NCBI GenBank assembly: GCA_025966175.1
Contig: JAOPVN010000216.1
Span: 1-5,888, forward strand
Origin: Modestobacter sp.
GTDB taxonomy: Bacteria; Actinomycetota; Actinomycetes; Mycobacteriales; Geodermatophilaceae
Length of the DNA stretch: 5,888 nt
Direction: 5' to 3'
This document shows, one piece after another, positions 5,721 through 5,888 of this stretch (within the stretch, counting starts at the first letter, position 1; each line of letters begins with the position of its first letter). The translations under genes were made by a program, and so were the position numbers. The notes beneath the pieces were generated by a model, which was not told the DNA's origin, made no database searches, and saw only the letters and a list, made by a program, of their open reading frames with translations.

Positions 5721-5723
5721 GGC

Positions 5724-5888
5724 TCAGCTGTTCTTCGGGAAGCCGAGGTTGAGCCCGCCGTGGCTGGGGTCCAGCCAGCGGGAGGTGACGACCTTGCCGC
5801 GGGTGAAGAACTGCACGCCCTCGGTGCCGTGGGCGTGCGAGTCGCCGAACAGGGAGTTCTTCCAGCCGCCGAAGGAGTAGTAGGCCAT
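5724..5888 (-). CDS. mmsA: CoA-acylating methylmalonate-semialdehyde dehydrogenase, C-terminal end
   Basis: The 54 codons from the window edge to the TGA (5726-5724) read MAYYSFGGWKNSLFGDSHAH, then GTEGVQFFTRGKVVTSRWLD and a tail ending NLGFPKNS. The methionine at the edge is internal, since the gene continues outside. 'SFGGWKxSxFGDxHxHGxEGVxFxTRxKVVTxRW' is the highly conserved C-terminal signature of MmsA/IolA. This soluble NAD-dependent dehydrogenase converts methylmalonate- or malonate-semialdehyde to propionyl- or acetyl-CoA in valine and myo-inositol breakdown. The catalytic cysteine and NAD-binding parts are outside the window. A binding-protein fragment in the same orientation favours an inositol or sugar catabolic context (iolA) over valine breakdown, but that is inference. 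Two hairpins follow the stop. Confidence 0.92.
   Translation of the reverse strand: MAYYSFGGWKNSLFGDSHAHGTEGVQFFTRGKVVTSRWLDPSHGGLNLGFPKNS

Overview
The window is very GC-rich, and its coding frames strongly prefer G or C in the third codon position. GTG starts are plausible in it, and its nearest family resemblances are actinobacterial: a RibD-C type reductase, a DUF4062 protein, a GAF/HisKA_3 sensor kinase and a lipoprotein of the kind used by sugar ABC importers. A high-GC actinomycete, perhaps of the Geodermatophilaceae or Pseudonocardiaceae type, fits best. The genus is inference from style, not from a marker gene.

Layout from left to right. (1) Bases 1-399, plus strand: the 3' part of a dihydrofolate-reductase-like (RibD C-terminal) gene. 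(2) About 396-705, minus strand: a frame-broken remnant with TPR-like helices, whose TAG overlaps the TAA of the reductase. (3) 729-780: an imperfect palindrome; a close relative lies at 4478-4524. (4) 921-1714, minus: the remains of a DUF4062 protein. Its N-terminal domain and a short C-terminal tail are present, but the large ATPase/TPR middle is missing and the tail lies in other frames. (5) 1752-1928, minus: a possible 58-residue ORF coupled to the kinase stop. (6) 1925-4087 (open to 4210), minus: a three-GAF NarL-type sensor histidine kinase without a usable start at its true N-terminus. (7) 4214-4866: mostly non-coding or decayed sequence containing the second palindrome and a small plus-strand ORF. 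(8) 4867-5325, plus: an intact single-domain cupin. (9) About 5339-5485, minus: a roughly 46-residue fragment of a sugar-binding lipoprotein. (10) 5653-5720: two strong hairpins just downstream of (11) 5724-5888, minus: the C-terminal end of a CoA-acylating methylmalonate-semialdehyde dehydrogenase (MmsA/IolA).

Only the reductase, kinase, cupin and dehydrogenase look intact inside the window, and the first and last are cut by its edges. The rest reads as a gene graveyard between an edge of a sugar or inositol/valine catabolic locus (dehydrogenase plus binding-protein remnant) and unrelated genes. The kinase has no adjacent response regulator. I found no CRISPR array, transposase, tRNA or rRNA, and no clear novel system. 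The most interesting items are the paired palindromes next to possible small-gene starts, the internally deleted DUF4062 gene and the near-identical GAF modules.
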